Assembly (NCBI GenBank): GCA_028564705.1
Contig: JAPXFQ010001349.1
Location: 171,001 to 235,000, forward strand
Origin: Apricaphanius iberus
Lineage: Eukaryota; Chordata; Actinopteri; Cyprinodontiformes; Aphaniidae
Direction: 5' to 3'
Length of the DNA: 64,000 nt
Position numbers and translations under genes: made by a program. Numbering within the stretch: position 1 is the stretch's first letter; each line of letters opens with the position of its first letter. The notes beneath the pieces were generated by a model. That model saw only the letters and a program-made list of their open reading frames with translations. It had not been told where the DNA came from and made no database searches. Positions 22,886 through 36,600 of the stretch are shown here, in pieces.

Positions 22886-23749
22886 AAAAAGCTTAATAAA
22901 TCAGGGTCTTTACTTGTTTATTTGCCATAAATATAAAGATTCAACTTCAACTAATCAGCTGTACCTCTGAACTTGAACTTAAAAGTAAAAGCACGTTCCA
23001 GACTCAAAAACAGAAGGAAACCACTGAATATTCAAATATTCTGGCTGCATAAGGATCCAGATTGGCAGGATGGCACTAAGAGGGAGCATGGGGGAATTAA
23101 ACCATCAACCTGGAGGTTAAAGGAGGAGCCCTCTGGTGGCAATGCCGCCATTGCATGCCATCTGTTCAGTTTTGATTGTTTATAACATCAGGACTTACTT
23201 AAAAACTTAGCTTTATCTTAATTTTGCCATGAAAAATGTTAACTGATGCATTTGTTTAGCTCAAAGAGAAACCACTTTTAATGCAAGTGTTTGCTTTTCT
23301 TTCAGGCTACTGGGACTGGATATTCTACAGCATTGATGGCTAGCACGAACAGAGATAAATTATGGCAAAATAACTTTGTCATAGTATAGCACTTTAACTT
23401 GCCAGTCAATGCTTTTGTAAGTGTAAATGTACAAATTAAAAATAGAGATGGTCTGTTCCTGTGTTTTTTATAGGGAGTCTTTAATCTTATTTGGGTATCT
23501 ATATAGAAGAAAGCAGAGCTCTGATCAAAGGATTACCGCTCTTGTGATCACATTGTTCCCATTATTTTGTTTTTCATACAGGATAACGCTCAACATATTT
23601 ATTTATTTCATTGGACATTTTTTGTGAAAAATGGACATGACATTCGTCAAGATGTCCTCGTTTTTGGTGTTATGCGCAAAAAAGACCTGCCACTGCCTTG
23701 AGGGTTTACTCTAAAACTAAATTAGAAAAACAACAGAGATGTCCTTTAG

Positions 23750-23990
23750 GCTACTAAAACATTCCTCCCCTTTCAACTTTTTCACATTTTGTGAATTTAC
23801 GACTTACAAATTCCAATAATTTAATTTAGATTTTATCGTTCAGAAAAACACAAAGAAATGCAGAAGATTATTTTGCAAAGAATTGGCAACCTCTAGCTGT
23901 GCAAAGTCAGTACAGACATGCCCGAAAAGGTTTGTAGCTATGATTACACCGAAAGGAGGATTTACTAAACAACTACTTTAGCAGAGAGTA
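23750..23990 (+). mobile_element. Tc1/mariner relic reduced to its two ends
   Basis: A terminal part (CAACTTTTTCACATTTTGTG) is followed directly by the segment corresponding to the end of the transposase region, CTAGCTGTGCAAAGTCAGTA and GACATGCCCGAAAAGG. A piece with AGGAGGATTTACTAAAC follows. This is the structure of an internally deleted, non-autonomous copy. No coding capacity remains. Confidence 0.6.
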
Positions 23991-24030
23991 TAAATGTTTT
24001 TTTCAAGTCTTTGTATGATGGAAATCCCAC

Positions 24031-24033
<3 letters not shown>

Positions 24034-24087
<54 letters not shown>
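24034..24087. repeat. TA dinucleotide microsatellite, about 27 units
   Basis: An uninterrupted TA repeat of 54 bases, 1.2 kb from the similar tract at 22817 and just right of the Tc1 relic at 23750-23990. Confidence 0.97.
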
Positions 24088-24088
<1 letters not shown>

Positions 24089-27000
24089 CAGCAGCTGTAG
24101 GACAAAATAAATAATTTCCTGGTCTACAGAAGAGATAGTCACTATAACAAGCAATGTGGTCAGGTTTTTAGGCTCAATGGGTTAAGCCCACAGAGCAGGA
24201 GAGGCACTGGTGAAAGTCTAATTTTTGTTAGAAATCAGAATGGAGAATTAGTCAAGCTTCTTCAAAGAGAGAACAACTGCTTAGAGTTTTCTCCTTCCAA
24301 AGCACTGACATTTGGGCAAATAAATGTGAAGGCAAGCAGCAGACAAAACTCTAAGGAGCATTTAGCAGATATAATTTTAAAACAACATAATAAATGATAC
24401 TGATTTGTAATGATTTATTAACTGTAAGCTTCTGAAGCATTTTCAACCACCAACAAACACCAGAAAAAACAAAACAAAGAAAAAACATCTAATTTTTGGA
24501 TAAAATTCAGCAAAAGAGAGACATTGGCTCCAAAGCATTTTGAAAAAAAAGACTTGTTCTCTACAAGAGAGCTGTAAGTGGTGCAAAAATGAGGTTAAAA
24601 GTCCAACTGCTCTCTATATTTTCATTTCCTTCCCTCTCACATACTGTCATGGAGATACACTTCACTCTCACTCAGACCTAAACATTTGGCCTGTAGGAGT
24701 TCCACTTTCAATCGAATATCACTGGTCTCAGAACGGTTTCAGCTTAAATAATATTTTCTACGGATGAATGACATCAAATCCAGAGAAACCACCTTATGTT
24801 ACAGTGCTGTGGCGCAAGAATAAAGACGTGAACAATTTTGTTTCAGAATGTATAGCAGCTAAAGGGATAAAGGGCAAAGGAAGAGGAATATGATGACTTT
24901 GAATAAGGGTCCAGAAGTTGGGAAAACAGAGGGAAAAACGAACTTCTCAGTTTCTGAATTCACAGGAGAAACTCACTAAAACAGTGACAGCTGAGGAGCA
25001 CAGCTGACTGGAAGGGTCAGCTCTTTAAGACAGCTGTAAACAAACACAGAGCCGGTCAGCGACAAGCCGAAGGGATCAAATCCGTGTGATAAATAACTAA
25101 TCTGAGGGTGAAATTATCTGCTCTCTGTGTTAAATGTCAGATCAAGGCAAAGTGCATTAGTTGCTCATAAAACACCGAGCAGCGAGAAATCCTGCAAATA
25201 GAGCAATAGTTAGAAAAGAAGGGCATGAATGTTTTTAATTTTGTTTTCGTCCAGGTCTGTAACCACCTTTTTATCTTTGTCACCAGATCATAAATTAGAT
25301 CAATAACAAACTAACCTTCCTAGTTCCCATGATTAAAGCTACCTAAAATAAATAACCTTGTGTCAGGAAGCAACCCTCACAAATCCATTTCTAAATGTAG
25401 CACGGAGGGTGGGTTAACCAAATTTTTACCACAAGCCCGAGCTGGTCGAGGCTAAAAGAAACATTCTTGTATTTATAACGGCTTTCTCCTCAAATAGCGG
25501 AGATAGGGAAAGTAGACAAAGTAAAATGATTAGATGGCACATTTATCATGTACTTCTATCATGCGTTTATTGACTCACAGCCCTTTCATGCACTCAGCAC
25601 TCAAAACAGGCTTTCCACAGCACACTAAGCTGGAAAATGCTAGTGAAATGTCACAAAGGAAGAGGAAGCAGCATAGAAGGTGACCTCTTTATCTGGTGCA
25701 ATGGAATAATTTGAAAGGAGATTTTAGGTTATAAAACAGAATCTATTTTAAAATGAATGTTTTACCATTAAAGGAGGTAAGATTAAAAACATTCTACAGA
25801 GGTCTTTGGCATCCGTTCGATGGTTTTAAATCTACTAAAAAGTGCTCTTTTGCTGGAATTGATCAACGTCCTTCTAATTGGACAATTAGTGGTAAACAGA
25901 CTTGAAAATATTTTTGGCCAAATTTTACTACATTTAAATAGAGATGCATGACAGAAACTTGAGAACTGTTTTATGTTTTGGAATCTTTAAGCAATTTTAT
26001 TTTCAGATTCCACTTTTTCCTTTAAAACTATACACCACACAATATTCATAAAATATTTTTCTTGTATTCCTGCTATGGTCAGTCATTAGTTGTTTATACT
26101 GAAAGAAGTGACATCCCACTGTATGAGGGAGAGCAGTTGCTTTAAAGCAAAGCAGTAAATGGCTCAGTTGAAAATTTATATGCATTTACAATCTTTTATA
26201 AGTGATTTTAAAAATTACCACAGATAACACTGCTAGCCCAAAACAGTCATCTCTCTGTGCATTTCCAACAAATTGCGTATCCTAATCTTTGCTCCAAGTC
26301 TTCCATAAGGCTTCCTATTCTACTACTGATGCTGAAAGCCTCACTGTAATGTATTGGGTCTCTGTGATATCTACTGAAGTCTTACCCCCAGTTTAAAGAC
26401 GGCAGCCAGAATAAACTGCTAATATATAATCAAGCTCATAATTGTTCATAGCCCTGTCAGATTAAAATGTCAAGTTATATTAATTCAATCAAGAAGTTTT
26501 TTTTTTTAATCGAAACTGAAGGAATCCTAGGCAATGAGCTCCAAGTCTTTTGGGCTGGAGGGCCTTATTCCCATCACCCTAAACTTTAGCTCCCTCAACA
26601 GATTCTCAAACAGATTCTAGTCAGGACTCTGGTTGAGAAAATCCAAAACATTATCATTACTTTAAGTCAGTAGAAACATGTTGGTAAAACAAAAAATAAT
26701 TTTAAACTGCAAAACTGTATCTTGGTAATAAAACATTATATATATATAATGTCTTCCACCTTTTATAATTTCTCTTCATTTGTAAACAACTTATTGATAA
26801 ATAGTGCTCAAGAATTACCAGTTCACATTTCAGAAATAGATTGAATTTTTGTGTATCAGATTACCAATTTATCAGGAGGGGTCTGTCATGGTGAAAATTA
26901 GATTTAATAATTTACAAATTAGTGTCAGATTTACAAATGCTCTTCCTTTGTTCGATGGTTTTTGTAGATTCACAAGCGACTGAAGACTTTATAAAATTTC

Positions 27001-27581
27001 AACTGGCTCAAACACCTTCATTTCCAGAACCATTTTCCTGTTGGCCCTCACTAAACACCGACTTCAAACCCATGCATGGAACCTGCGAAATGACCACCAC
27101 TAACCGAGGCCATTAGGTTGTAGTGGTCTACCTGTGGGAACGGTGAAGATAGAGCTGTAAAGGTTAAGTTTATTTCCTACGCATGACCTTTTATCCACAG
27201 CAGGAAGTACAGAGGGATGCGAGCAGCCAGGATGCAGAACTGATGCGCAATAATTAGGATGAAGAGAAGGATTAAAAGGTTGACTGATGAGCAACAGGTG
27301 AGCTAACTAAACAGAAGCTCATCAAAATGAAAGCGAATAGCTGATCTGATGTGGTGCCAGTAAAGACAGTAGGTTTGCCACTAATTTTATCAGGGTTCAT
27401 AATTTATTCCTTTTAATTTATTAATGGCAACATGGAAGAGAAGAGGTTTATCATTTATTCATCAATTATTTTATTTTTATTTTTTTTAAAACATGAAAGT
27501 GAAAACAAGAGGAAATCTCATATGCTAATTTCTAGCAGATCCTGTTGATCAAAGAATTATTTTTTTCTTCGGAAAACCCAC

Positions 27582-27713
27582 CTGGTAAATGTCTGACAGG
27601 CTGCTGCTCCCTGAATCGCTGGTTATGCTGCACCCTGATTGGCTGGGAGCCATGTGCATCACCTGCTGGTGGGCGTGGTCCGTTAGGTGCATCTTATTGA
27701 GATCGGCAGGAAG
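27582..27713 (-). CDS. rapgef6: RAPGEF6-like exon 2, linker before CNB-like domain (residues 19-62)
   Basis: The exon has 44 codons, is phase 0 at both ends and is therefore skippable without a frameshift. It begins after a TGAACAG acceptor and ends DIYQ before GTGGGT. The peptide runs [10 protein letters not shown], then a histidine/methionine-rich stretch, then [20 protein letters not shown]. The Ser-rich run is a hallmark of both RAPGEF2 and RAPGEF6, where it joins an upstream cyclic-nucleotide-like domain or an alternative first exon to the main body. No folded domain is expected; the serines are plausible phosphorylation sites, which is inference. This is the first exon shared by all isoforms in the family, so alternative first exons should splice to 27713. 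Confidence 0.93.
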
Positions 27714-30700
27714 CTGTTCAGACAGGAAGCAAAGGTAAAGGAAAAAAAAAAGAGAGAGAGAAAAGGATGTCAGTTCATAAGTTTTATAAAATTCACTGTA
27801 TAGCAGAGGGCAAACACACAAATATGCTCACACATACACACACGCACACATGCAGCAATTTTCATCAGGCTGAAAGCCAGAGTTGTGTTGGCACTGATTG
27901 ACAAGCTGTACTCCAGGATAATTAACTTGAAGAGGTCGGAGCAGAAAATAACTTCCGGTGCCTGTAAATTGTGATCCAACAGTTTAGGATGATGTGAGAG
28001 TCAAGGTAGGAGTTGATGGAAGTGTAAATCCTGACATTCTACTCACATAGACTGCTAACATGTCGGGTACCTGTCCGGGCAACGTACACAAAGTCAAACA
28101 GCAACATCAGCAATGAGTTGCACATTTAAACTCCAACAAATGGTATTCTCAAGTTTAAGAAAAACTTAATGTACCTACAGTCAAACATTTTTTTCAACGT
28201 CTTTTAAACTAAAAAGCTAAACTGAATTCTTGCTTCTGCTGATAATAAATATTGTTCATTACAGTTAAATAATGTTTTAATATAAGAACGACAGCTAAGT
28301 CCTCCTATAGGCTCCAACCAATGGCTGTTCATGTTTTAAGAAATGACTCCAAACAGCTAAATCTGTTTCATGTAAGCTAAGGAAATATGGAGGTTCTTTC
28401 TTCCAGCTGATTGACAGGCAGAGTGCAACAACACAAAGGGGAGGGGCACCACCATATTACTCCATTCAATGAAGAAGAGCTCTGCTCCCAATCTCATGAA
28501 AGAATAAATCACAACAAAACTATGAGAGGGAATTTTAGCAGCTTTATATCCATAACTTTTTAAAGCTTGCCATGTCTTCATACAATTATCCGCAATATTG
28601 AAAATGCATTTAAATTTCCAAAATTTGCTTTTTCTTATTTCGGTAAATAAAAAAAATTAAAAAGATGGCATTGTAATGTATTTAAGCCTTTTTTGGTTTG
28701 GGTCAATCTCATTAAATTAAAATGGTTTTAAATGACATTTGAATCTGAATTAAATATTAATTCACTGGAACTACAACAACAGAGATGATGTCAATGCCAT
28801 AATCACACTATTATAAGACTGAAAGATGAAACCGTGAAGACTTAAGGAAGTTCAGCAAAAATGAAAGCTAAAACAAGTCTACAAAATCAGATTTTATGCA
28901 AAAATGTATATATAATATGACAAAGTGGGTGGTTAGCCTCCATCAGTGCTGTGTCTGGCATCCTGTCTGAAAAGAGGCAGGTTGAATTTAAAAAAATCAT
29001 CCAATGCCCCAAATCTAAGAACTTTTTATGTCTGTAGATGCGTCAACAAACACCATGTAGCTTGATACACTTTTCTGAGTTCAACATAAACCATATAAAG
29101 ATTAGGGGAATATGTTTCGAGACATAAATGGAGATAATCCTGTAATTCCTTCCTTTCTACCCTCTTGTAAAGAATCTGCAGCTTATGTCTTCTCTTGAAT
29201 ATGTTTAGCCAATTGAAAGAACAAAAACATTTATCATGAAAATCCTGAAATCTGCAAGTTAGAAACCCGTCTGGTGCAGCTCTTCAACAACCTTTAAAAT
29301 CCAAGTCCTACCAGGTGAGATCGAGGCAGATTCAGGGTGAGGGACGACGTTCTCCGGCGACACCAAGAAAACCTACAGCAAATGTCCTCCATAGCCACAT
29401 CAGAAAACGCCGGCTGCTAAACCGTGTGCATAAACACTCACAGTTACTGCTGAGCATGTAAAGCCTCATCGAGCCAAACTGAAGCTCAGAAACAGGATAA
29501 CACGGAGGAACCACAGTGGCTTCATGCAATATTAAAGATGGTGAGTCTGGGGGCTGTCCCCCCTTTGGCACTTTCCCCTAATAGGTCTGATGTTCTGTAC
29601 AACCTGATGAACCTTTCAGCCTTGCTGTCTTCAAACCCAGAGGGGAACACTAACAGTACTGAGGGTTGGAGTTCGGAAGTTCAATATCATGTCTTTAATG
29701 TGTATTACTCCACATTATATACAAAATGTACTAAACACCCAGAAACCAGACTACAAACAGAGTTTCTACAAATTTCCACATTTTACCTTGGTCCAATTTA
29801 TAGATTTGACTTTACATATCAGACATTTTAGAACAGCATATTTACCTAAGATTTATCATCATCAACCCAAAGCTAACGTTGGCTTCCTATTTAGCAGTGT
29901 GGTGAACGGCTACTTCACAGATCTTTTAATTTTTTAATGGCATTGAGATATACTTAAACCGGCTCTATTTCAAATCTGGACTGAATTGTTATACACCAAA
30001 TACATATCTTGTAAGCAAATTTTAAACTCAGAGTAACATATTTTTATTTAATTAATCTGTGAGTTTTGTCAGTAACTCAAAAACCAAAATAATCATTTAT
30101 AATAAATTAAGGAAATGTGTAAAATTGTAAATTTTTTATTCTTTTATTCTTATTAAACACTTAAGGAGCCAAACTTGGAAAATGGTTTAATCCAAAAACA
30201 TTCTTCAGAGGCTCTGAATAAACTCTGGAAGTCATACAGGTTAAAACAAGTATTAAATATCTTGTATTGACCAATAGCACAGTCAATATATAGCAATCTG
30301 CTCAAGCATCTACCTAAACATGAAAATATTTTGATTTGTTTCGATCCAGACTCCAATATTACCATGTTAATAGCACAGTCGTTTCTTTTAAAAGCAATTA
30401 AGGATTAGTATTGTAATTGTAAAGCATGCTATTTTAATATTCACACTCTTCTATTGGCTCTGGAATGAGGCGAAGGTCCTGACTGAAGAAGCGCTTAAGT
30501 AAAATCCATTTCCTATTAAGCACAGCAGGCTAATGCATTGTGTGATTCATTTATTGACCCAAAGACAACATGTAATCTTGGTGTTATTGATGGAATTATA
30601 TCCAATCACTTTTACACATAACTCTACTATTAGTCCAGATACTGATTGTTGACCAACACCCTTGGCTCCATGTTTACTAGGTTTGTTTGTGAATGAGGAC

Positions 30701-33269
30701 AGCCAGAACAAGTAATAAGGAGGACAGTGAATAATGGGTAATTTCACCAAAGCAAATGCATATCGATTTCTGTATGATGGAGCAGTTATGAGCCATTCGG
30801 ATTTCATCCAATACATTCACCAGTACTAAGGGAGTGAGGTGAAAATGGCAAACTGTTCTCCTATGCAACTAACAGTTTGAGTATTTTGGATAAAGTGTTT
30901 GCTTTCTGTTGGATTAATCATATTAGTGGTAAATATAACTAACCCTATTGCTCATCCTTATTGCCATTTATTTGGGATTTCCTATACTGATGCAACTCGC
31001 TGTCTTGTAAAACGCCTAACAGATCTACAGGAGAGCAGATGTGCAAATGTTGCTTTAGACTCTTTGTTTAGTCAACACAGCTTCCCCAGTCAGGTTTCAC
31101 CTGCAGAAAAATTCAGTCGCTCATAATGATACCGATTTCATGCAGCGAACATGAATTTCAAAGAGAGAAAAAAATCTGAAGCACATGTTTGCATAGTCTG
31201 AATAGTTTTCATGTACAAAAATGACTTTAGATAAAACCTGTGATAAACAGATCTAATATTATTCAAATTACTGGAGAAAAAAGTACGGACATTGGAGCAC
31301 CTAGAGTTGAGCCTTAGTGTAATGCTGTTTGGAAATTTAAAATAAAAACAAGCTTAGTATCTATTAGATCCACATTTATACTGGATTTAGTTGGAGCTGA
31401 TGGATATATAGAATTAATCAGGGGAATCAAATGTTTTCTAGCTAAACGTAAAACCATTCCTAAAGTCATAGATCAGAGCAAATAGTTGAAATCTAAAAGA
31501 TAAACAATATGAAGGAATGTAGTTGAGCCAACCCCCTACAGGCAGTCCAATACATGCTTTTAGTAGCACAGACACAAACAATCAGATAAATAAATTCTCA
31601 ATTTTAGGTTCTGAACCGGCGTTTGAGTCTAATGCATGTTTCCGATTTGAGTGGGAGACAGAAGATAATGGCAGTACAGTGGAGTTTGTGTGTTTGAACG
31701 AGTGCTTTAGACAAGGAAGGAGTCGAGTGAAGTGGAGGTCTCGTGGCTACGATTCACACCACAGAATTAATCCACCTCTAATCCCCCTCTTTTCCTCTCC
31801 CAGCAGGCCAAATCAGAGGGGGTGAGGGGATAGGGTAAAAGGGGGTCTTCCATTCTCCTCATGCATTAAGGATGAGAGTTAGCAGATTAAATATAAATGT
31901 GTGAGGCTCCTTCAGCTGTACATTTTCCTCATGTCAAGGCGGCAGGGCCCAATCATGGGAGGATTGAGCTTTCACCGCAGCAATTATTAGAAAACCCTGG
32001 TTAACGGCAGGAGAATGAACATGTCTTGTATTATGATGAGTTGCACAACAGGTTTAGTTTAAGACAGCACGACTACAAATGTTTAGAATTGATTGCAGAC
32101 AAGCTGTCTGGCTGCTAAGACATAAATCAAAGGAATATATGTTATGAGTTTAACAGATTGTAGCTTGCAACACCCCCAATTTATTTCTGCCTCCATGTTA
32201 AATGAGCTGTGCAAATGTAGTAGGGAATTTTCATATAGCACCCTACTAAGATACGATTAAAACATTGTGGTTAGAGCCACAAACAAATTATATACATTTG
32301 AGTGAAAGCCAGCTTTTAGAAAATAGCATGTAGTTCAGCGCTGTTTAAAATGCAAATTAGGGGTTTACCCGCCATCAGGAATGAAAAAAAACCTCAACCT
32401 AACATCAACTTTTCATCTAAAGTCTTTTTTAGAGTTCCATTAGTCCTCTTTTAAACCAACTCAAGTGATTTGGACCTAAAGAAATTAGATAAAATATAAT
32501 AAAGAGATGCATTTCTCTCTCGGAAGGAAAAACAAACTTTTTAGGGTTCAAACCTAAGTGGTTTGTTTCACTCATTTCCGTAGTCGTTAAACTGACAATA
32601 AAGCCCAGATTGGCTTTTTAGCTATATAACATTCTTCCTAAATGCATTTTAAACAGTGAATAATAATAGGGAGACATTGGCATCCATGGTGGGGGGGACA
32701 AACAATGGATGGCAGCTTGAAGCAAAGACAAAATATCCAAAATGATAAACACAACATAGTGAAAAATAAATGTGGAAATATATTTACATGATGATAAACA
32801 GAATGAATAGCCTGACAGAGTAATTAAACTATAATGTGGCTGTTGAATCATGATCAGAATTATAATTAAACTGGAGACAAGAATAATCTGTGACAAACAA
32901 AACTCTCTGAATATTTAAAGACGATGTGCTGTAAAAAGTAAGAGAAAACAAAACGCAGTGAAACTGTCATAAAGGTAGAACTGCTGGGAATCCAACCCCC
33001 CCCCCATTATGAAACGTAAACTTCATAGATTAAGATGCCTCTAAACTACTGAGTTGCTGGGTCATTTTTACTGAAAAATGTCTGAATTCAAAAACTCTAC
33101 CATTCAAAGGACCTCAAATCTGAGTAGACATCGAGGATACTGAGGTCACAGTCAGGGCACTTGACACTAACATAATTGGCCTGCAGGTGTCAGCAGTGAG
33201 AAACGGTCTTGACATGATCTGTGAAGTGTAGTCAATATTAAATAAAAAAACAAAACACATTAATGAAAG
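27714..33269 (-). other. Intron 1, proximal part (next to exon 2)
   Basis: AT-rich intronic sequence. A CA-rich microsatellite patch lies near 27815-27852. A short GC-richer island at about 29300-29580 has a minus-strand frame and possible donors, discussed as a finding. Another moderately GC-rich unique-looking stretch lies at 31640-32000. No confident gene or repeat was recognised otherwise. Confidence 0.6.
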
Positions 33270-33665
33270 GAACAACATGGAGATACAGGGCCCTGCAACT
33301 GTCCCTGTTGACCTCCTTCACATCAAAGTAGTGCATAATTGTGAAGACCAAGTTGTACATGGTTTTCAAAGTATTTTGTTGTTAAAAATGTAAAAAGAGA
33401 GGTGTTCATGTCAATGCTTTGTAGATCAAAACTCAGTTTTTACCGCAAATCTTTTATGGGATGTCTAACAGCCTTGCACAAAGATTGCTTTTTTTGTTGC
33501 CTGTTCTTTGCAAATCAGTTTATGTTCAGTCAGATTGGATGGAGAGCAGTGGTAAACTGCAATTTTTGCAAAATAACTATATTCTCCCACCAGCCTCTCT
33601 GTTCCTGCTAAGTAAAGCATCCCCACACCATAATGCTGCCGCCACCTAGTTTTACAGAGAGGGTG
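33270..33665 (-). mobile_element. Tc1/mariner relic in intron 1
   Basis: The plus strand carries the element in reverse: CAAAGTAGTGCATAATTGTG, GTACATGGTTTTCAAA, GTCAGATTGGATGGAGAGCA, and AAGCATCCCCACACCATAAT with GCTGCCGCCACC. These correspond to terminal and transposase-coding parts of the same fish Tc1 family. Frames are broken, and the far end is missing or diverged beyond recognition. Confidence 0.65.
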
Positions 33666-36600
33666 GTGTTTTCAAGGTCCTAAAACACAAAAAAGTGCCA
33701 AGGATATTAATATTTTTACAAGGCGCAAGAAAATGTTATGTACCAACCCTCAAAGTACCAGCAGCTGATTCCATGTGTAGAGCTTGAAACAACAATGCTC
33801 TTTCTTTTCAAATCCCACTCAGTGACTTCTCTACAAAGAAGTATCTGTATTTTTTTTAAATCTGGGAAAATTCCACACAGGGCTTCCTCACTATGAGTTT
33901 AGAGCTTAATTACGTGATAAAACAGAGCACTTTGGCTACGGTTTATCCTCGCTTATAACAGCTGTTGCGATGTTGATTTAGTTCTCACAGCAGGCTGCTT
34001 AACCAGAAACCACATCACAGCTAATTTACCTCTGCAAGAAAGGAACAATGCAGCGACTGTCTCTCAGCACAGATGAGGTGCCCTTTCTGTGATATGGCAC
34101 TTAACTCTGTCCCTGAATCTGATTTCCGCTGCTTTCTCTGAGGTGTCTGCTCCATTTCTTTGCATTACCTCTTTCGGGCCCATCTCTTTTTGGTAATTAA
34201 CTCTGTCTCCTGTCTCTGTCTATTTCCCTCGCCAATCGCAGCCCCCTCCGTCGCTATTTCCCTTTATTTCTATCGTCTCCCGATTTGGCTCTAGCCCTCT
34301 TTCTGTCTTGTTTTGGAGATGATCTCCCATCTTTTTTTTTAATCAAGGTTGAGGAAAAGTTGGTTCTGTGCGAACAAAATGACTGCTTGGGGACTCAGTC
34401 TGGCAAAGTGAGAGGAGTGGCTCTGATGTCTGAAAAGGGACCCAGATTTAACAGCGAAAAACAATTTGATGCATCCAGTCCAGTGTTAGCTGTAAATGTA
34501 TGCAACTTTACTTTTCAGTGTAATAATGAATGCATCATTGGACCCCATCCGACAGAACTAAACAGGCTTAGTTCCCATTCCTGCTCCGCTCCTTCTCTGG
34601 CATGTTCACAGGCGACTGGTTGCAGAGCAGAAAGACAGATGGAGGTGGGGAGAAAATAGTCAACTGATGTAAATGTGAGAGACAGATACAAAGAAAGAGT
34701 GGGCAACAGGAAAGAGGACAAAATTGAGCAACGTTTGAGAAAGTACTGGAAGGGAGGAAGAGAAAAAATAATACAAAATAGGACTGATGGTGTCAGGTGG
34801 AATGAGGATGAAGTGAAAGGTAGCAGATGGAGATAAAAGGTCTACAATATTCTCTTAAGATTCCAATTTTGCCTTAGTCCAGACTACCTTATCTTCAGGC
34901 AATGTGAGTGTAAGTGTGAATGTGTGTGTGCGCACCAGTGGCAGTGAGGGGAGATGTAATAAATTCAAGCTGAAATTGGAGGTGACAAGTGCATAGACAG
35001 ACATGTAACAGAGCGAGGGAAGGAGAGAGGAGGAGTGAGGTTGGAGTTGGGGGGCACCACGCGAGGAGACGGGGACTCAAACACTGTTGAGCAGAGAAGA
35101 TGCAAATAATATCTTAACACACACGCACACACACTCATGCTCCCACACACAGAAGCACAAATTTTTTTCAAAGCTTTTCAACATGGCGCAGCTTCATCTC
35201 CACCAGGCCCTACTTTCTAAAGTTTGCCTTCGACTTGCGACAAAACTCTTGAGCAAAAATCAAACCGAAATGCGTCACTGCTTCTTCACTTTTATTGTTA
35301 ATCGTTTCTGCTGTGGTGCAAAATAGCAACAGACTTGAGAAGAAGGGCACCAAACACTCACTGTGAACGCGAATCTGCTACACATGACCAAGCACTAAGA
35401 AGACTTCTTCTTGTTTGTTTACAAAGGGCAATGAATCTGAAATCAATTTGATGCTTCTGTTTATTCAGACACTTAAAACGGCTCCTCCAGAATGCCTATT
35501 GAAGTATCTTTTAGCGAATTACTGAACCCCTAATTTCCTCAAATGTCACTGGTCTGTATGTCTGATAGAATTAGAGATTAATTTACTTGGCAAAGGGTGT
35601 AGCAATTACAAACTGTAACGTTCTATAAGAGGGTTTGACAGCACAAAACGGATAAGCAAACTGCAAAAAAAAAAAGAAGTAATAATAGGTCAAAATGTTT
35701 TGTGTTTGCACTGGTTGTTTCTAAAATAATAATAAATAACTATTTCTTTGGCCAAGTTGCCCCTAATACATATCCTAAAACCTCTAAAAGCAAAAAATTA
35801 AGTGTATTTTCCCTTTAATAAAGCAGAGACTAGTCCGCATAATCGAAGATGTATCTTTACTCAAAATATGCATATTTTTTACTTTCCTGCACTGTAGTTA
35901 TGATAAGTATTATCAGTAATTATTTTGTCGATGTACTAATTGGACTTCCAATGCTCAGACTGATGGCAACCTGGGAAAGCCTACCATTCTATTTTACAAG
36001 GATGATCTACAGATTGTTTTTAGTTGGTTTTGAATTCAAGTCAGCTCTGGGACTGGATGATTGAAATAAAAGCAATTTAAAAAATATATATTTTGTCACT
36101 TGCAATTTCTTCTCAAGAAGACACAGGTAGAAAAAAATGAATTAAAACAGGAAATCAAATTTGGTATGAAAAAAATCGGATATTTAATTTTCAAGCCATC
36201 TCGCCCAGCACCAGGATGATCTGAGAAAAAGATAAAGAATGCGCAAACAGATACGCAAAACATTACTAAGACATCGTCATTGCAATTTTAGTTTTTGAAA
36301 TTTTCACCTCAATGTTTGGAATACAGTAACTCTAGCTAATGTATTCCTAGTGTTCTTAACTTATATTTTCCATGCTTATGTAAAGTTTTGCCATTTGTAT
36401 AAATGATATTGCCCAAATGCTAAGTGTCACAGTGATGGAAGCACAGGTGAAAAAAAAAGAGCAAGACAATAATGGACATTTAATCACACTATTTGACCAT
36501 ATTATCACCATTGGGCGATCTTCTAAAAGACACAGTAACTTTTTGTTTAGCTGTTGAATGCATTCTATGAAGTTAGACATGTGTCTGACGTGCATGTAAG

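Larger units (their letters stand above)
21791..27581 (-). other. Intron between exons 2 and 3
   Basis: This 5.8-kb intron holds two long AT dinucleotide tracts (22817-22878, 24034-24087), Tc1 relics near 22.7 and 23.8 kb, and a 20-base perfect palindrome at 26733-26752 (ACATTATATA mirrored). I found no additional coding exon in it. Confidence 0.8.

Noticed and set aside
29332..29571. Calling the 29.3-29.6 kb frame as a real exon
   Set aside because: The donor after RTFA is weak (GCT/GTAGGT) and I know no family isoform with this peptide, so it is kept only as a finding.
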